Assembly (NCBI GenBank): GCA_947179155.2
Contig: OX359266.1
Coordinates: 44,529,539 to 44,593,538 of the forward strand
Source: Hedera helix
Lineage: Eukaryota; Streptophyta; Magnoliopsida; Apiales; Araliaceae
DNA: 64,000 bases
Reading direction: 5' to 3'
This document shows, piece by piece, positions 1-12,838 of the stretch. The first letter of the stretch is position 1, and each line of letters begins with the position of its first letter. A program made the translations under genes and the position numbers. The notes beneath the pieces were generated by a model, which saw nothing but the letters and a program-made list of their open reading frames with translations, was not told the DNA's origin and searched no databases.

Positions 1-1161
1 AGAATATATGCCTTTTTAGAGACCCTTTATTATACGATTTATTCATTTTTCTTTATCCTTTTAAGTTACAATTAACAAAAGCAAAACTTTCTGTCATACA
101 CTTGGCAGACCATAAGAGGATGCATCCCATTTTATTTTGGTTCATAATGTTGGAAAATTCGAGGCCTATATATATATATACACCGTCAATTCTATAATAA
201 ACGTTTTAATTTAATTTTAATGGTTAAATTTGATCCATTTAAAGATTAATAATTATAAATATTTATATAGAATATTTAAATCACGAGACTTGGTAAAAGA
301 AATAAATTCTGCATAGTTTATTATGATCATAATCTATTGACATAAATTTTAATTTTTATAATACTTATTAATTTTAAATATAATTAATTTGACCATAAAA
401 ATTAAAGTAGGACATTTATTATGAGACATATGGAGTATATTGAATCACATCTAACTTGAACAGTTTAAATTTTTATCCGAGGAGTATATTGAATCACATC
501 TAACTTGAACAGTTTAGATTTTTATCCTTTGTGTTCATACGTAGGATTTTATTAATCAGTCACTCAGCCCTTGTTGTACAAGAGCGCAAGTCATTGTTCT
601 AATACCAACTATTGAGAATATTACAGGCACATGTACACTTATTTAATTAAAATCACGTCTTAATTCAAAAAGTTACTAATTCAATAATATTACATATTTT
701 TAATATTTTCCTTCGTAGTTTGATGCGAAACTTTATTAATGGCGGGTACGTCAACACATATGGGACATCATGTACTTCTTGTGGCTGTGTTTTTTTCCTT
801 CTCATTTTCTTTTTCATTTGTAATTGTTGAGAATATATCTATGTAGAAACTCAACTTTTACTGTTTTTCTCTTGATATTTTTTTAAATACATAATTTAAA
901 CTTATACAAACTATTTTGTTACTGTAAAAATTTGAACTATTATTTTGTTAGTACACAAGGGAGGGAATAAGCACCTTCTTGATATTTGTGCATACAGTTT
1001 AGATACAGTTCCCTCCCTCCCAAAAGGATTGTCACAGGTAGCTAGCTAATTAAAAGTTATATCATAGTTATTATCTAGTGTCTCTCTTCAAATTGACGCT
1101 ACTTCCGCTAGAATCAAAGTTGCAATAGGCTGCATCCTCAACTTGATTTCTACAAGCCTTT
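1..1161. other. Left flank outside the duplication; no gene seen
   Basis: This AT-rich stretch has no counterpart upstream of 31050, so it lies outside the duplicated unit. I see no coding region. It contains a 49-bp tandem repeat (432-527) and a short inverted repeat, AGGGAGGGAA at 958-967 facing TTCCCTCCCT at 1009-1018, which could form a 10-bp stem. Confidence 0.6.
432..527. repeat. Two-unit tandem repeat, 49 bp
   Basis: The unit beginning GGAGTATATTGAATCACATC occurs at 432-480 and again directly from 481. The two units differ at about one base (AAATTT versus AGATTT near the end). This is a simple local duplication with no recognised function. Confidence 0.85.
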
Positions 1162-1164
1162 ACA

Positions 1165-2330
1165 TGTCTTTCTTTATCTTCCTTTACACGATCCTGATCA
1201 TGTCTACGTCAAACGAAAATGAGTCTATAACTTTCAAATCAATTGGCTGAAACTGATACAAATTTGCAGCCAAAGGGAGGCTTAACTAGGTCCAATTTAG
1301 CATTTATAGCAAGTCAAAACAAGCTAGGAGTCCAGCAGCTAAAATTCAATACACTGCAGGTCTTTGAAGGCCTAATTTCAACAGGTTAGGAAGCCAATTC
1401 CAGCATGGATTCGGCAGCTTCTCAAGGCTCAAAAACAAGGAACTCGGCAGCCCAGTAGATAGCTAGGATTCTGGGCAAATCTTAAGGACTTTAGGAATTA
1501 AATTAACCATAGCTTCATGGGCAGTTTAAAGATTCCTTTTAACAGCAGATTTCTAGTGTGCATACATGGCAAGTTAGAATCCAATTCAAGCTTGGATTTT
1601 AATCAGAATCTGCAGCAAGACAAATTCTAGAGATGACAGATTTGGTTTCTAAATCTCGGCAGAATGCTTGTCCCAATTCGAATAGGAGTTTGGCTAATTC
1701 ATTTAGCAAACCTCGGCAAGTCCAATTCCTACAAAGCTCGACAATTCTCAAAACTTTAAATTGCGGCAAAAACCGGGCTTTCTAGAAGCTTCACACGGGT
1801 AAACACGAAGGAGCAGTAAGGATAAGCTTAACTTCTAATGTAAATTTTTATTTCAGCAGATTTTTAATAGTTTGATATGTAATTGGTTCCTTATGCAATT
1901 AGGAGCTTTAAAGTAATTAGGGTTTCTTAAAATTTTCATGTAATATTATAAATAGGGATATAAAGCTAATGTAAAATACATAAGCTATTCAATAATAAAA
2001 TTGTTATAGTTTTCTCTTTTGATTCTTTTCGAATTATCAGAACTTATCAAAACTTATCAGTACTTGAACTTATCATAATAATCTGTAACGTTCAATTTAT
2101 CGACTTATAAATCAATAGTCTATAATTGATTGTAACGTCATTCTACCATACATCAATAATGATTATATCAAGGTTCTTGCTTATATATAAATAACGGGTC
2201 AAGGTATCATTGGTGTTCCTTCTTCCAACCAATGCTAGAACGATCGGGCAACGATTACCTCACATAAGCGTACATGCCGTAGAGTCTATCAATAGTCCTC
2301 TTTTTCTTTTATTCATTCAAATTCCTTCCA
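1165..2330 (+). repeat. LTR-like repeat, copy A (retrotransposon-derived)
   Basis: No coding capacity. The stretch begins TGTCTTTC, carries a TATA box (TATAAATAG at 1947-1955) and, about 240 bp further on, a GGTATCATTGGTG string resembling sequence just downstream of plant retrotransposon LTRs. The matching copy starts at 31053. Homology between copies A and B begins almost exactly at its left edge, while the flanks further left differ. I infer an LTR or LTR plus leader. The right boundary is uncertain and I could not find a target-site duplication. Confidence 0.4.
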
Positions 2331-2395
2331 CATGTTTGGGCATTAATGTAAAACAGAAAAGGCACCAAACACGAATTTAACTAAGTAATATTTTT

Positions 2396-2647
2396 CCGTT
2401 TCAAAATATAAGATCATTATTGATTTTTTTAAAGTGAACTTATGATATTTTTAAACTTCGAATTGACATGAATTCTTTTAATTTTAGTTAATATAATTAT
2501 TAATATTGTAAACTATCTCAAAAGTAATACTCATTACAAGTTTTATTTTTTACATAATATTTAATAAATCATCTCAAATTTTGAGTTTAAAAATGTATCA
2601 AATTTATTTTCAAAAGGCAATAATGATCTTACAATTTAGAACGAACA
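2396..2647. mobile_element. MITE-like inverted-repeat element, copy A
   Basis: The left end contains AAGATCATTATTG and the right end its reverse complement CAATAATGATCTT, set in about 25-bp imperfect terminal inverted repeats. The interior is AT-rich and non-coding. The same end sequence (TGTAAGATCGTTATT) recurs in the MITE-like units at 20131 and 20530, so this looks like one family. Mariner/Stowaway affinity is an inference; a clear TA target duplication was not resolved. Confidence 0.45.
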
Positions 2648-5600
2648 AATAATTAACTTAGTTATAATTTTACACAAATTAGCTGCGTCTATTTCTTGAA
2701 AAATATTTAAAGAAAAAACGTTAATTTTTGTTTTTTTAGTACACAGTAGGACCATTAATTCGGTATGTCACGATGGTAAACTGTCATTTTTTAACGAACA
2801 GAGATTTCCTACATTATTCATATGTCATTTCCCGAAAAGCCATAAAATTGTTTGTTTAAGAACATGGGTGGGTAATTCGATGGAGTATTTCTCACTTTGG
2901 CAATATGTCATAAGTCATCGAAGAGAAAAAGAAGAAAGAGCTTATTCTGTGTTTGAATTCAAAAAATAAAATAGATAAAAGAATAAAATAAGATAAAAAT
3001 AAAATGAAGAGTAGAATCATTTATTTCACTCTATTTGTAATGAGTCATTTTATTCTCTCTTTAAAATTATAAATTTAGGAGAAACAAAAATAATCAATTT
3101 CATTTTAATAAAATAACAAAACATAATTAATTTATTTTATAAAAATAAATCATTATATTCTTACATTCATTCTTTCGATCGATCGAAATATGATATTAAA
3201 CTTTGAAAAATCAGAGAACAGAGGGCAGCTTGATCTTTATTAGGCACATGAGCGAATCACTACTTAGTTTATTTATTGGAATAAAGAAAAGTATCTTAGA
3301 GGAGAAAGAAAAGTAGCTTAGAGGACATAGTAATATAATCTTCATATTACCACGTGTCTTTCTCTTTGTTGGATTGGGGTAGGCAAAAAGAAAGTACGGC
3401 TTAATTGTGTCGTTAAAACTAATTAATATTTGTGTCCTTGGATATATATTAGGAGAAATTAAAGAATAACTGTCATAAATTAGAACCTAATCCAATTTTA
3501 TTTTTTATTTTTTTTATGTGTAGTTATTGCGATAAAAAAATAAAAAAAAGTCACGTGAAAAATGAGATAGAAACACTCTTATATTTAAGGATTTGTAGCT
3601 GTTGCAAAGAAAATATTTACTTGTATTTTAGGAATACCTTGTTAGACGTGACCGCATAAAGTTTATATTTTACCCCGAGGAGAAAAGTAAACTGAAAATA
3701 ATTAAATAATCGACGAAGTTGAATTAAACTGAACTGAATCAAATTGAAAAATATAAAATTAATGAACTGAAAATAAATAAAAATAAATAAACCGAAGATA
3801 TAGCGATCGGTTTCGGTTTAAATACTAAAATCCGAAACCGATCGAATATAAATATTAAATTATTTTTTCAATGTTAAGTATTTCGAAAAATACTCGTTAA
3901 TAAAATTTTAATTATGATTGGAACACTAGAAAGAAAATTTGAACTCCCGTTTCATATTATGATGAAATGAATCTTGTATGTTTTTTTTCTCTCTATAAAT
4001 TGAAATTAGATAGTCATGTAAATACTATTTTGCAACCTTGGCTTATTGTTTGTATATGTAAACAACAATTTGATATATGAATAAAAAAGATCATGTCCTT
4101 ATTGTTGAAAATAATTTTAAATCAAATATTTTAATATTACAAAGATATACACTAACTTTTTTCTTTATGTTTAAGTTTTATAATCGATTAAATAGATAAT
4201 TAAATAAACCGATAATTAATTACGGAATAAAAATTTGAATGATTTTAATTTTTAATTTTTTATAACCGATTTAAATAATTTAATTATTTTTTTACGCATT
4301 AAACCGAGCATTATACACCCCTACTTGACCCTCTTGAACAAACTCCACAAGTAGAATTGAGTTTCTTCGATCAAGGAAACATAACATTAACTTCTTGTTA
4401 TTGGTAGAAATACAAGGATACTCATGATTCATAAAAACGATGCAGGTAACGTGTTTCTTGTGGATGATAATGATTTGACTAACAAATTAACAGCAAATTA
4501 TTTAATAATTTTGAAACAAGTATCACATAATATCTTATATTATTTACGTATTATTATTTTAATATTTAAAATAAAATAATTTATTTTAAATTAAGTATTA
4601 AAATAATAATATAAATACATAATAATTAAATATTATATTAAATATTATATTTATTTATTTTATTAAAAAATAAAATATAATAGTAAAATTTATGTTATGT
4701 TTTTTTTAATAATATAAATAAATATAATATTTGATTGTTATATATATAAACTTGTTTATTTTATAATATAGAGGAATCATGTCACTATACAATGTTTGTA
4801 CACATATTATAGTGTACCAAACATTGTACACATATTATAGTGTACCAAATCAGAGTTACATTGTTAAAATGAGATAACCCACTCTATTTAAATACATTAG
4901 TTAAAAAGTGATCCCTATAACTTTAAGCTAACATAAATATTATCTAAATTATGATGGACCAAACGAGATTTTAACAATTTTTTTTAAAGCTTCGCTGTTT
5001 TAAAAATGTAAATTTTTTTATTTTGGGATGAATATGATGCAACATTATTTTTCTTCTTTGTTTGTAACAAGAACTGGATTTTAGGTTATAAAAGAATGTA
5101 CAACTCATTGATAAGCTTAAATTATCAGACAACATTTTCAAGCTCAAATGCTCGATCAACAAAAATGGTGATCTAATCATCATGCAAGGCCATATAAGAG
5201 GATTAAAGATTCTCTTTTTGGCTAGGAAAGTAAATTATACTTAAATTTCCACTTAATTTCTCACACACAAGCATAGAAAGGTGAGATTTAGGACTATCAA
5301 TATAAGATACTTGAGATTGAACTATTTATATTAATTTAATATAATTTTGAATTATTTCAAGTAATCAATTATTATATATGATGGAGATTCACCAACCAAT
5401 ATCCTTAATTAATTCTATCTTACCCTTATAATCTTTACTGGGTTTGGAATTTCCGTCCCTATACCAAAAAAAAACAAAGAAGAAGAAAAATTGCACTACG
5501 TATAGATCTCGGGTTGATTCAGAGTGTGGTAGCAAACAAAGGGTAAGGTTTCATCCCTAAATCCAAAGCCAATCTCCGTCGCCATTGTCCATCAATTTTC

Positions 5601-6412
5601 CTCATCTTGCCTGGATTCAAAATCAATTTAAATTTTAACCCAAAATTCTCTCATTACAGATCGACCGCTTTTGGGTTTCAAGAACAGATGAATAAGAGGG
5701 CAGAGATGAAGACGAGTACGCACCAGAAATGAAGACATGACGGAGATTGCATGCGGTGGCTCCACCGTTGTCGGCGAACTCTAAAGCCGAGAATGAATAG
5801 ATCATTTGATCCGTTCAATTGATTTGGGGTTTTGGGTTCCTAAGTTTTGTTTTTGAAGTACTTATTTACTTCAAAATATTATTTAGTTTTTTCTTTTGAA
5901 ATACTCCTTATTTAAGTAATAATTAGTTTTAGTTATTGTATAGTTTTAATAGTATTTAGCTTTACTAGTTAATATTTATTATATTCATTTAATTACTAGG
6001 GTTAAGTTAATTATTCTAATTAAAATTAAAGTATTTCACAAAAAGAATAAGTAAATGTATTTTTTTCAAGTTACATATTTTATGTGCATAAAAATGACAT
6101 ATACTATTGGTATGTATAAGAAAAGTCAATGAGTAGTCAAATATTATTAAAATCATGTATAACTGACACATGGCGTATTTCGAACGGAAGTTGATCAGAT
6201 CAGTCAAAGGAAAGTATAATTATTTTTTTAATATACTTTGAGATAGCAATCGACGATAATCATACAAATTAATTTCGACGTATATTTGAGAGAACAGTTT
6301 GGTCATTTATCCTAATTAGTTTCAGCTGAAACAAAAGGCCCAAAATATTTTTTTTTGATCAAAGTTTGGGTCGAACCACTGTAAGACTAGGTTGGAAAAT
6401 AGGTTTTAAATT
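2648..6412. other. AT-rich intergenic stretch, copy A; includes empty insertion site
   Basis: No gene is supported. Position 2839-2843 (GCCAT) is the uninterrupted counterpart of the Tat-element insertion in copy B. A 14-bp inverted repeat, TTATTATTTTAATA at 4551-4564 facing TATTAAAATAATAA at 4596-4609, could form a hairpin. A short local duplication of a GTACACATATTATAGTGTAC-type unit lies near 4785-4847 and is single in copy B. Small open frames here are short, unlike any family I know, and sit in AT-rich sequence. Confidence 0.55.
2839..2843. other. Empty target site for the Tat-element insertion
   Basis: The sequence reads ...GAAAAGCCATAAAATTG... without interruption. In copy B, GCCAT is duplicated on the two sides of the 15.1-kb element (32651-32655 and 47793-47797), with the same flanks. 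This is the pre-insertion state. Confidence 0.95.
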
Positions 6413-6599
6413 TTCTGTAACAAAATTTTTTTATATCTCTGTTACGAGACTTATAGCGACGATTTTTAAGGTTTATGGCGATAATTTGTCTCGTCGCCAT
6501 AAAATAGAACTACGATGACGGGGCAAACCGTTGTCATAGACCCTAAAAAATATCGTTATAGACCTCGTAATAGAGATACATGAAAATTTTGTTATAGTG
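6413..6599. mobile_element. CACTA-like miniature element, copy A
   Basis: The right end reads AAAATTTTGTTATAGTG, whose reverse complement starts CACTATAACAAAATTTT, a typical plant CACTA terminus. The left end (CTGTAACAAAATTTTTTT) is a degenerate match. Inside are inverted GCGACG / CGTCGCC-type subterminal motifs. There is no transposase. The left terminus has lost the exact CACTA string, so the class call is tentative. Confidence 0.45.
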
Positions 6600-6958
6600 A
6601 ATTTGGTCCCCGGATAATATACCTATTTTCTGGTCCAAAAGTTAGTGGTTGATCCAATAACAAAATCTCTCTCTTAATTCTTTTTAGACGGTAGATAGAG
6701 AGAAATATTTATCCAAAAAAGAAACAAGATAACAACGAGATTTCTTCATCGATACTATTCTGATTTACAAATATTATCTGATCAATTGGTTTCCACTACC
6801 GTGGAAAAGGGCCCAAATATATCTAAATCTACATTAGTTGTTGGGCTTTGATAATTCATTATACGACCTACTAAAGCAAAAGTCCAGCCAGATTTACCAA
6901 AAAGTTGCATCACATGTTCCCATGAAAAATTTAAAGTTACCTCTCTTGATGTTCTATT

Positions 6959-7396
6959 TAGGCTTGTTCAAAAATTTCGGTAAATTCAATTTTTTGATTT
7001 TTCAGACCAATCCGAACCGGACGATTTGATTCAAAATTACCCGGTTTGGTATCGGCACAAAAAAACTAGTATATATCAGTTTTTCGGTACCGGTTTTGAT
7101 ACCGACTTTTTATGGTTCCGTAAATACCGAGTCGTACCGGTTGTACCGATTTTTTTTATAATAAATATTAATAATAATTATTATTATTATAATAAAAATG
7201 ATAATTATTATAATAAAATTAATAAAAATAAAAATAATAAATATATTAATTTTTGATTTTTAATTAATTTTTACCGGTACCGAACTGGCTAACCGATTCG
7301 GTATAGTGGTAGAACTGGTACTGGTTTCAGTACTGAAATTTGATTAATTTCGGTACCGATCCGATTCAGGCCGAAAAAATCGGTTGAACACTCCTA
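6959..7396. mobile_element. hAT-like MITE, copy A
   Basis: The ends are TAGGCTTGTTCAAA and, inverted, TAGGAGTGTTCAACCG, resembling hAT-type TAGGGGTGTTCAA termini. They are flanked by an 8-bp near-duplication: GTTCTATT on the left and GTTCTACC on the right (in copy B GTTCTATC and GTTCTACC, seven of eight). The interior is rich in GGTACCGGT-type palindromes and has an AT microsatellite but no coding region. Confidence 0.6.
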
Positions 7397-7404
7397 GTTC
7401 TACC

Positions 7405-9423
7405 TCTGCCTCTCGCCTTGCCTTACTTTCGAGTCTAAACTATTGGATGGCTTTGATTCATGGTAGTGATTTAATTATTATTTTTTACTAAATTTAATTT
7501 GTTAACCCTTAAAACCACCAATTTTAACAGGTAAAGATTTTGATTAAAAAGAATTATATTTATATAGTTGAGAATTGTAATTGTATAATATTTGCGTAAT
7601 CAATGTCGATACAATTAATTTTTATAGACAACCTGAATAAAATATATCCATGTTAAACTGTTTAGAATCCGAACGATCTCACATTAACAACATGACCAAA
7701 ATATATACGTTGACCTAACACTCATAGGTTAATGTTCACATGACGCATTTGAGTTGCAGTATATTTAGGCTACTTTTGGACCGAAAGAAAAAAATAGAGG
7801 AAGGAATGAAATAATTTTTTAATATTTCAAAGACAGATTTGGATATAAATATATATACACACACATACACACATATGATTTAATTTTTTATTATTATTGT
7901 ATTTTTATTACTTTTATCGAGTATGCCTTAAGTATATAATTCTATTTCATGCATGCATGCATAATAATATTGTAAATATAATTGAAATTAGAAAAAAAAA
8001 TTCACAAAAAAACTTGCAAAGTGCTGTAGTGATTTAAATTTTCATGGGGATTGATATGGTTATTAGGATTTAATCCTCGTGGAGAATGGTGAATGAGGAA
8101 TATTTATACCACCAGGGAAGGGATGTGATGTGTAATCCCCGCCTACCTCCCGTCCCGTCTCATTACCATTCCTACATTTATGATTTAATCAAGACACAAT
8201 CACTCAAAAAATAAGTAATTGAAAATTAAAAGACACGTGATATTCATTAAATTGTGGTTAATCTTGCATATTTAATATATTTATTAATATATCGCACACA
8301 TTCTACAATAATTAACATACCAAATATTGGTTTATATAGCAACTAAAACCCTTATTACTATAATATGGATTCAAACATGAGACCCAAAATATTAGATAAA
8401 TTTAAAATTGGAATGATAAAATAAATCACAAATCCCAAGTACACAACACTTGGGCTACTGTTAAGACTTTCGACTACTCTGTTCTGACGGCTATTGTTCG
8501 AACCCGTTGAAGTATGAGTCCATCCTAACATATTGAAATGAATCTTATTTTATCATCTCTTACATGGAATGAAAATTAAAAGAATGAAATAAGTTTTCAT
8601 TCAATTGAAATAGTTTATCTACCAAAATAATTATCAAATACAATAATTTTTATTTATTTTTTTCCATTTCATTTTTTCAATATGAACTTGGCATTAATTT
8701 TTAAGTTGTACAAGGGCTCAAGCGAAATGACCGTTCCCTTTTATTGTGTATTGAACACATGGTTTATTCCTTTCTCTTCAAGCTTTTCTCTTTCCTTTAT
8801 CCTAATTGTTCCCTTGACTACGTGTCTTCCCTTTTCGTTGTTAAGCTGACCACCGGCCATGTTGTTAACATTTAGCAATTCATCTCCCATATACGTACCT
8901 AGTTTCCATCTTTCATAATCAAACACCCAGCGGACTAGTTTCCATCTTTCACATTCAAACACCCAACGGACAATATATATATTATTGTACCTTCTCCTTA
9001 TTATTATTATTATTATTTATTTATTTATTTTATGAAAACACTAAAATTTTGCATTGAGTTTAGATTAACCTGTGCACGTTAGTTTGACGCACCACCGCTT
9101 TGATCCCGAAAAACCATTTGCATTCATTTAATATAGCAAGAAGAAAGAGTACTTATTGTTCAACCTCACCAAAAAGAGTACGATAATGTTTTTTGCATTC
9201 AGAAAATGAGATAATTTCGCATGAACAATAACTTTCAAAGAGGTTGCGTATGACTCCAAAGTTGAAAAAATAAATCTCATGTGTTGTATTGTCATGACCT
9301 CGTGATTAACGTAGTATTAATTTGGACAAATACAATGACTTGTTCGGAAAAAGATAACATCACGTAACATGCGGGATCAAATTAAATTATAGCATATCAA
9401 TATTCAATATACTGTCTTAGAAG
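7405..9423. other. Intergenic stretch, copy A; no gene supported
   Basis: It contains a short TA/CA microsatellite near 7848-7877 and the direct repeat at 8897-8969. A 73-codon minus-strand frame over 8741-8962 is present in both copies, but its apparent internal repeat just reflects the DNA repeat. It matches no family I know, and I do not call it a gene. Confidence 0.5.
8897..8969. repeat. Tandem repeat, about 36 bp x 2, copy A
   Basis: Two adjacent units share CTAGTTTCCATCTTTCA and CAAACACCCA. The same pair is kept in copy B at 54079-54151, so it predates the segmental duplication. Confidence 0.8.
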
Positions 9424-9425
9424 TA

Positions 9426-9699
9426 CTCCCTCCTTTCCATTATATAAGTCGTTTAAGACATGATTACACATATTAAGAAATGTCATTAATATTAATGTTA
9501 GGTAATTAATGTTGGTTTGAAATTTCGTTACTACTCATACACTCATTAATTACTCTTCCTTCTCTCTCTCTTAATTATTTCATCTTTAAGGATAGAATAG
9601 GAAATGATTAAATTTGTTCTCCTAGATATATGTAAAACAACTTATATTTTGGAAAGAAAAAAAAATTCTAAAACGACCTATATAATGGAAAGGAGGGAG
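9426..9699. mobile_element. Stowaway-like MITE upstream of CYP79 copy A
   Basis: The element begins CTCCCTCCTTTCCATTATAT and ends with the inverted form, ATATAATGGAAAGGAGGGAG. It is flanked on both sides by TA (9424-9425 and 9700-9701), the target duplication of Stowaway/mariner elements. It is 274 bp long and has no coding capacity. It ends about 490 bp upstream of the CYP79 TATA box. In copy B it is missing together with its flanks because of a 469-bp deletion corresponding to 9300-9768. Confidence 0.8.
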
Positions 9700-10190
9700 T
9701 ATTTTTTAAGGTGATTTTAGTTGCACATGTTCATTTAAAATATCATAATTAAAAATGTTAATTATAACAATTTGAGTTTTTTTATATATATATATATATA
9801 TTAAATCATCTCACGTATTCCGATAAGAGATTGGAATACTGTTCCATAACATGAACTTAGTTGAGCAGTTTAATTTAGATACTCATTGTACGTTTATAAT
9901 GTTTATAGGTTTTTTACATATATATTAAATAATAATAAGAATAATTGATTTGAAAAATGATCAATTTGACTATAAAAGTTAATGAATGATATATTAAACA
10001 TAGAACGCTTCATTAAAAAATATCATTTTAGGTCCCAAATTGTCTTGAGTCATCCCTGAATTTGGGGGACACTTTTGTCATTGCCTAAGCCCAAAAGTTC
10101 AGTTGTTGATTACAAGATTAATTCTTTGTCATAATATTAACTTTGGACTAGTTAGGATAACGTGCTGATGTTAAGATCTTCATGGAACCA

Positions 10191-10200
10191 CTATATAATA
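10191..10200 (+). promoter_or_regulatory. TATA box, CYP79 copy A
   Basis: CTATATAATA lies about 100 bp upstream of the CYP79 ATG at 10296 and is unchanged in copy B. Its position and sequence fit a plant core promoter; the transcription start is not visible. Confidence 0.5.
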
Positions 10201-10295
10201 ACATGAACTTAGATGAACAAGGCACAACACAAAGTAACAAATATTGAAATTTAATTTTGAGAGCGAGATATCTAAACTTGCAGTACTAGAGCAGA

Positions 10296-12420
10296 ATGGA
10301 AAACAAGTCCATACCTGATCAATCCTCAATCTTTTTTGATATGGGGATGGGACTTTATTTTCCATCAAATTTATTAGCCTATTTCTCTTTTCTTCTCATC
10401 ACTTTGATTTTTCCACTCTTGATGAAATACAAAACGCTGAAAAAGAAAAGCACCAAAGTTTCAACTCCTCCGGGCCCAACAGCTTTGCCCTACCTGGGAT
10501 GCCTTCCGCAAATGCTCATGAACAAGCCTACTTTTCGATGGATACATAGGCTTATGGACGAAATGAACACCGAAATACTCTGCATCCGCCTCGGAAGAAC
10601 CAACGTTTATGCCGTGACAAATCCCGAAATCGCCTGCGAGTTCTTGAAGCGAAACGATGCTATTTTCGCTTCAAGGCCTATTTGCATGGCCGCTGATGTC
10701 ACTGCTGACGGTTACTTGACAGCGGCTCTCGGTCCTTTTGGGGAACAATGGAAGAAAATGAGGAGAATTCTCTCTTCTGAGCTGTTTTCATCATCAAGAC
10801 ACCGGTGGATGCATAGCAAAAGAGTTGAAGAAGCAGATCACCTCATTCGATACGTCTATAACCAAGGCGGCATAGTGAATGTGAGGGTGGCTGCGCAGCA
10901 TTATTGTGGGAATGTGATAAGAAAGATGATATTCGGAACTAGCTTTTTTGGGGAGGGAATGGAAGATGGTGGACCGGGTGGTGAAGAAGTAGAGCATATC
11001 GCCGCCCTGTTTACCATTCTTAGCTACCTCTATTCTTTCTGTGTATCTGATTATTTCCCATTTTTGAGAGGTTTTGATTTAGACGGGCATGAAAAGATCA
11101 TAGAAAATGCTGTTAATAGTGTGAGGAAATACCAAGATCCCTTAATAGACGAGAGGGTTCAATTATGGGAAAATGGTATTAGGAATCGAGAAGAGGACTT
11201 GCTTGACGTACTCATCAGCCTCAAGGATGGGAATGGCAACAGAGTTTTGTCCACACAAGAAATAAAGGCTCAAATTGTTGTAAGACTCTCCCTCTCTCAC
11301 AGAGGCCCCTGCCCTCTCCCATTAATTTTAATTTATAGTTGGACCACTGCAGTTTTGAACTGTGAGGTGTCCAACATGCAACTCCATGCAAAATTAGTAA
11401 CCTAATTTCATAAAATGCAATTATATATACTCCGGCCTGTCTATACTATACTAAACATGTTATTTGCCCATTCTGGTAAAAATTTAATTCATTGACACAT
11501 GCGATATTAAGATTGTCATGATCTCACTGTCCGTAATTCATGCAAGTATATGAAAATTAAATTAAATTCATAGAATGCAATTATTTTCTCTCTCTAACTC
11601 ACACACGCACACACATATATTGGATAAAGATTCAAAGTTAATGTTGGTTGTACTCTGTTCGCTAAACAATTGAACGGATGATATTTATAACTATCATCTG
11701 GTTTGGCATCTCCGCCAAATAATTTGGTCAGAGGCTAGTGTAAAAATTGTTTCAAGCTAAGTGGTTTCCAAAATTCACCACTTGCAGGAGATTATGATTG
11801 CAACAGTGGACAATCCATCAAATGCCGTTGAATGGGCAATTGCTGAGATGATAAATCGACCTGAGACACTGGAAAGGGCCACAATTGAACTAGACACTGT
11901 GGTTGGAAGGGACAGACTTGTCCAAGAATCCGATATCCCACACCTGAATTACGTCAAGGCCTGCGCCAGAGAGTCCTTCCGCCTCCACCCTATTGCACCC
12001 TTTAACGTTCCTCATGTGTCCATCGCGGACTGCACTGTCGCCGGATACTTCATCCCGGAGGGAAGTCACGTGCTGCTCAGCCGCCCTGGCATCGGGCGTA
12101 ACCCTAAATCTTGGGACGAGCCACTCAAGTTCAAGCCTGAGCGCCACCTCAACGGGTGTAGCTCCAATGTGGTGCTTTCTGATCCTGACCTGAAAATATT
12201 TTCGTTTAGTACCGGAAGGCGTGGTTGTCCCGGCGTGAATCTAGGGTCTACCATGACTACTATGCTGTTGGCTAGGCTTCTTCAAGCATTCACTTGGAGT
12301 GTACCTCCCAATGTTTTCAAAATTGAACTCACCGAGTCAAAGTGTGATCTTTTTCTAGCTAAGCCGTTGCTTGCACTTGCTAAGCCACGTTTGGCTCCAA
12401 ATGTTTATGCTGCAGCTTAG
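10296..12420 (+). CDS. CYP79-family cytochrome P450 (amino acid N-monooxygenase), copy A
   Basis: Two exons, 10296-11279 and 11788-12420, are joined by a 508-bp GTAAGA...TTGCAG intron in phase 0 and give 538 residues, the usual CYP79 size. Visible features are an N-terminal membrane anchor (about 20-43), the proline hinge PPGP (58-61), the C-helix W152/R156, the CYP79-type I-helix ATVDNPSN (333-340) in place of the usual AGxDT, ExxR (390-393), FNVPHVS (400-406), PERH (445-448) and heme motif FSTGRRGC with Cys475. CYP79 enzymes sit on the ER and N-hydroxylate an amino acid twice to its aldoxime, the first step toward cyanogenic glucosides, nitriles or glucosinolates. The sequence looks closest to the CYP79D type (valine/isoleucine or phenylalanine users), but the substrate cannot be read from it. 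One oddity is Ser216 where copy B and most CYP79s have Arg. The first ATG is chosen because an in-frame TAG lies just upstream. Confidence 0.9.
11280..11787 (+). other. CYP79 copy A intron
   Basis: The 508-bp intron lies between codons 328 and 329. The donor is GTAAGACT and the acceptor CACTTGCAG. The position, just before the EIMIATVDNPSN I-helix segment, is one where CYP79 genes are interrupted. It contains a short CA repeat. The matching copy B intron (56006-56513) is the same length with about three differences. Confidence 0.85.
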
Positions 12421-12838
12421 TTAATTGAGGATTACTTGATTATGTCCTTTTGTATCTTTGTGGTTTAATTGTAAGACATAAATATGCATCTACACGTGTG
12501 TACTGTAACACTGTTTCTCGAATATGACAATTACATTCAGGGCCTAAATTATCTTATTTCTCTAACAGGCATATCTAGGATTTACAAATTATCCGAGTGA
12601 TTATTTTTCTTGCTCGGAAAAGTCTCTTATGCCTTTCACTACCTTTCTAACAAAAACATTAAGGCTACCTTACTGCTCATATGAGTCATATTTAAGGGAC
12701 TAAAGTTTAGATTTAGGGAATATCCATAGTTATCGAGATATAGTTCGTTGTACTGCAATTGTAGCCATCATATCTGATCATGATCTTCTCCTCTTCCTTT
12801 TTGGTTGCTTATGTTATATATGAATACTTGCTCTCTTT
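12421..12838. other. 3' flank of CYP79 copy A
   Basis: AT-rich sequence holding the presumed 3' UTR and downstream DNA. I see no gene and no unambiguous polyadenylation signal. Confidence 0.5.

Noticed and set aside
3660..4321. Possible second hAT-like element ending in TACACCCCTA
   Set aside because: The right end resembles a hAT terminus and the interior has AACCGA-type palindromes, but no matching left end or 8-bp target duplication could be found.
8741..8962. 73-codon minus-strand frame, conserved in both copies
   Set aside because: The copies are only a few percent apart, so any short frame would survive. The internal protein repeat reflects a DNA tandem repeat.
11761..11787. Exon 2 of CYP79 starting at an upstream GTG as a separate gene
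   Set aside because: The 27 bases before GAG at 11788 are intron ending in TTGCAG. Joining at 11788 gives the continuous CYP79 sequence in phase.
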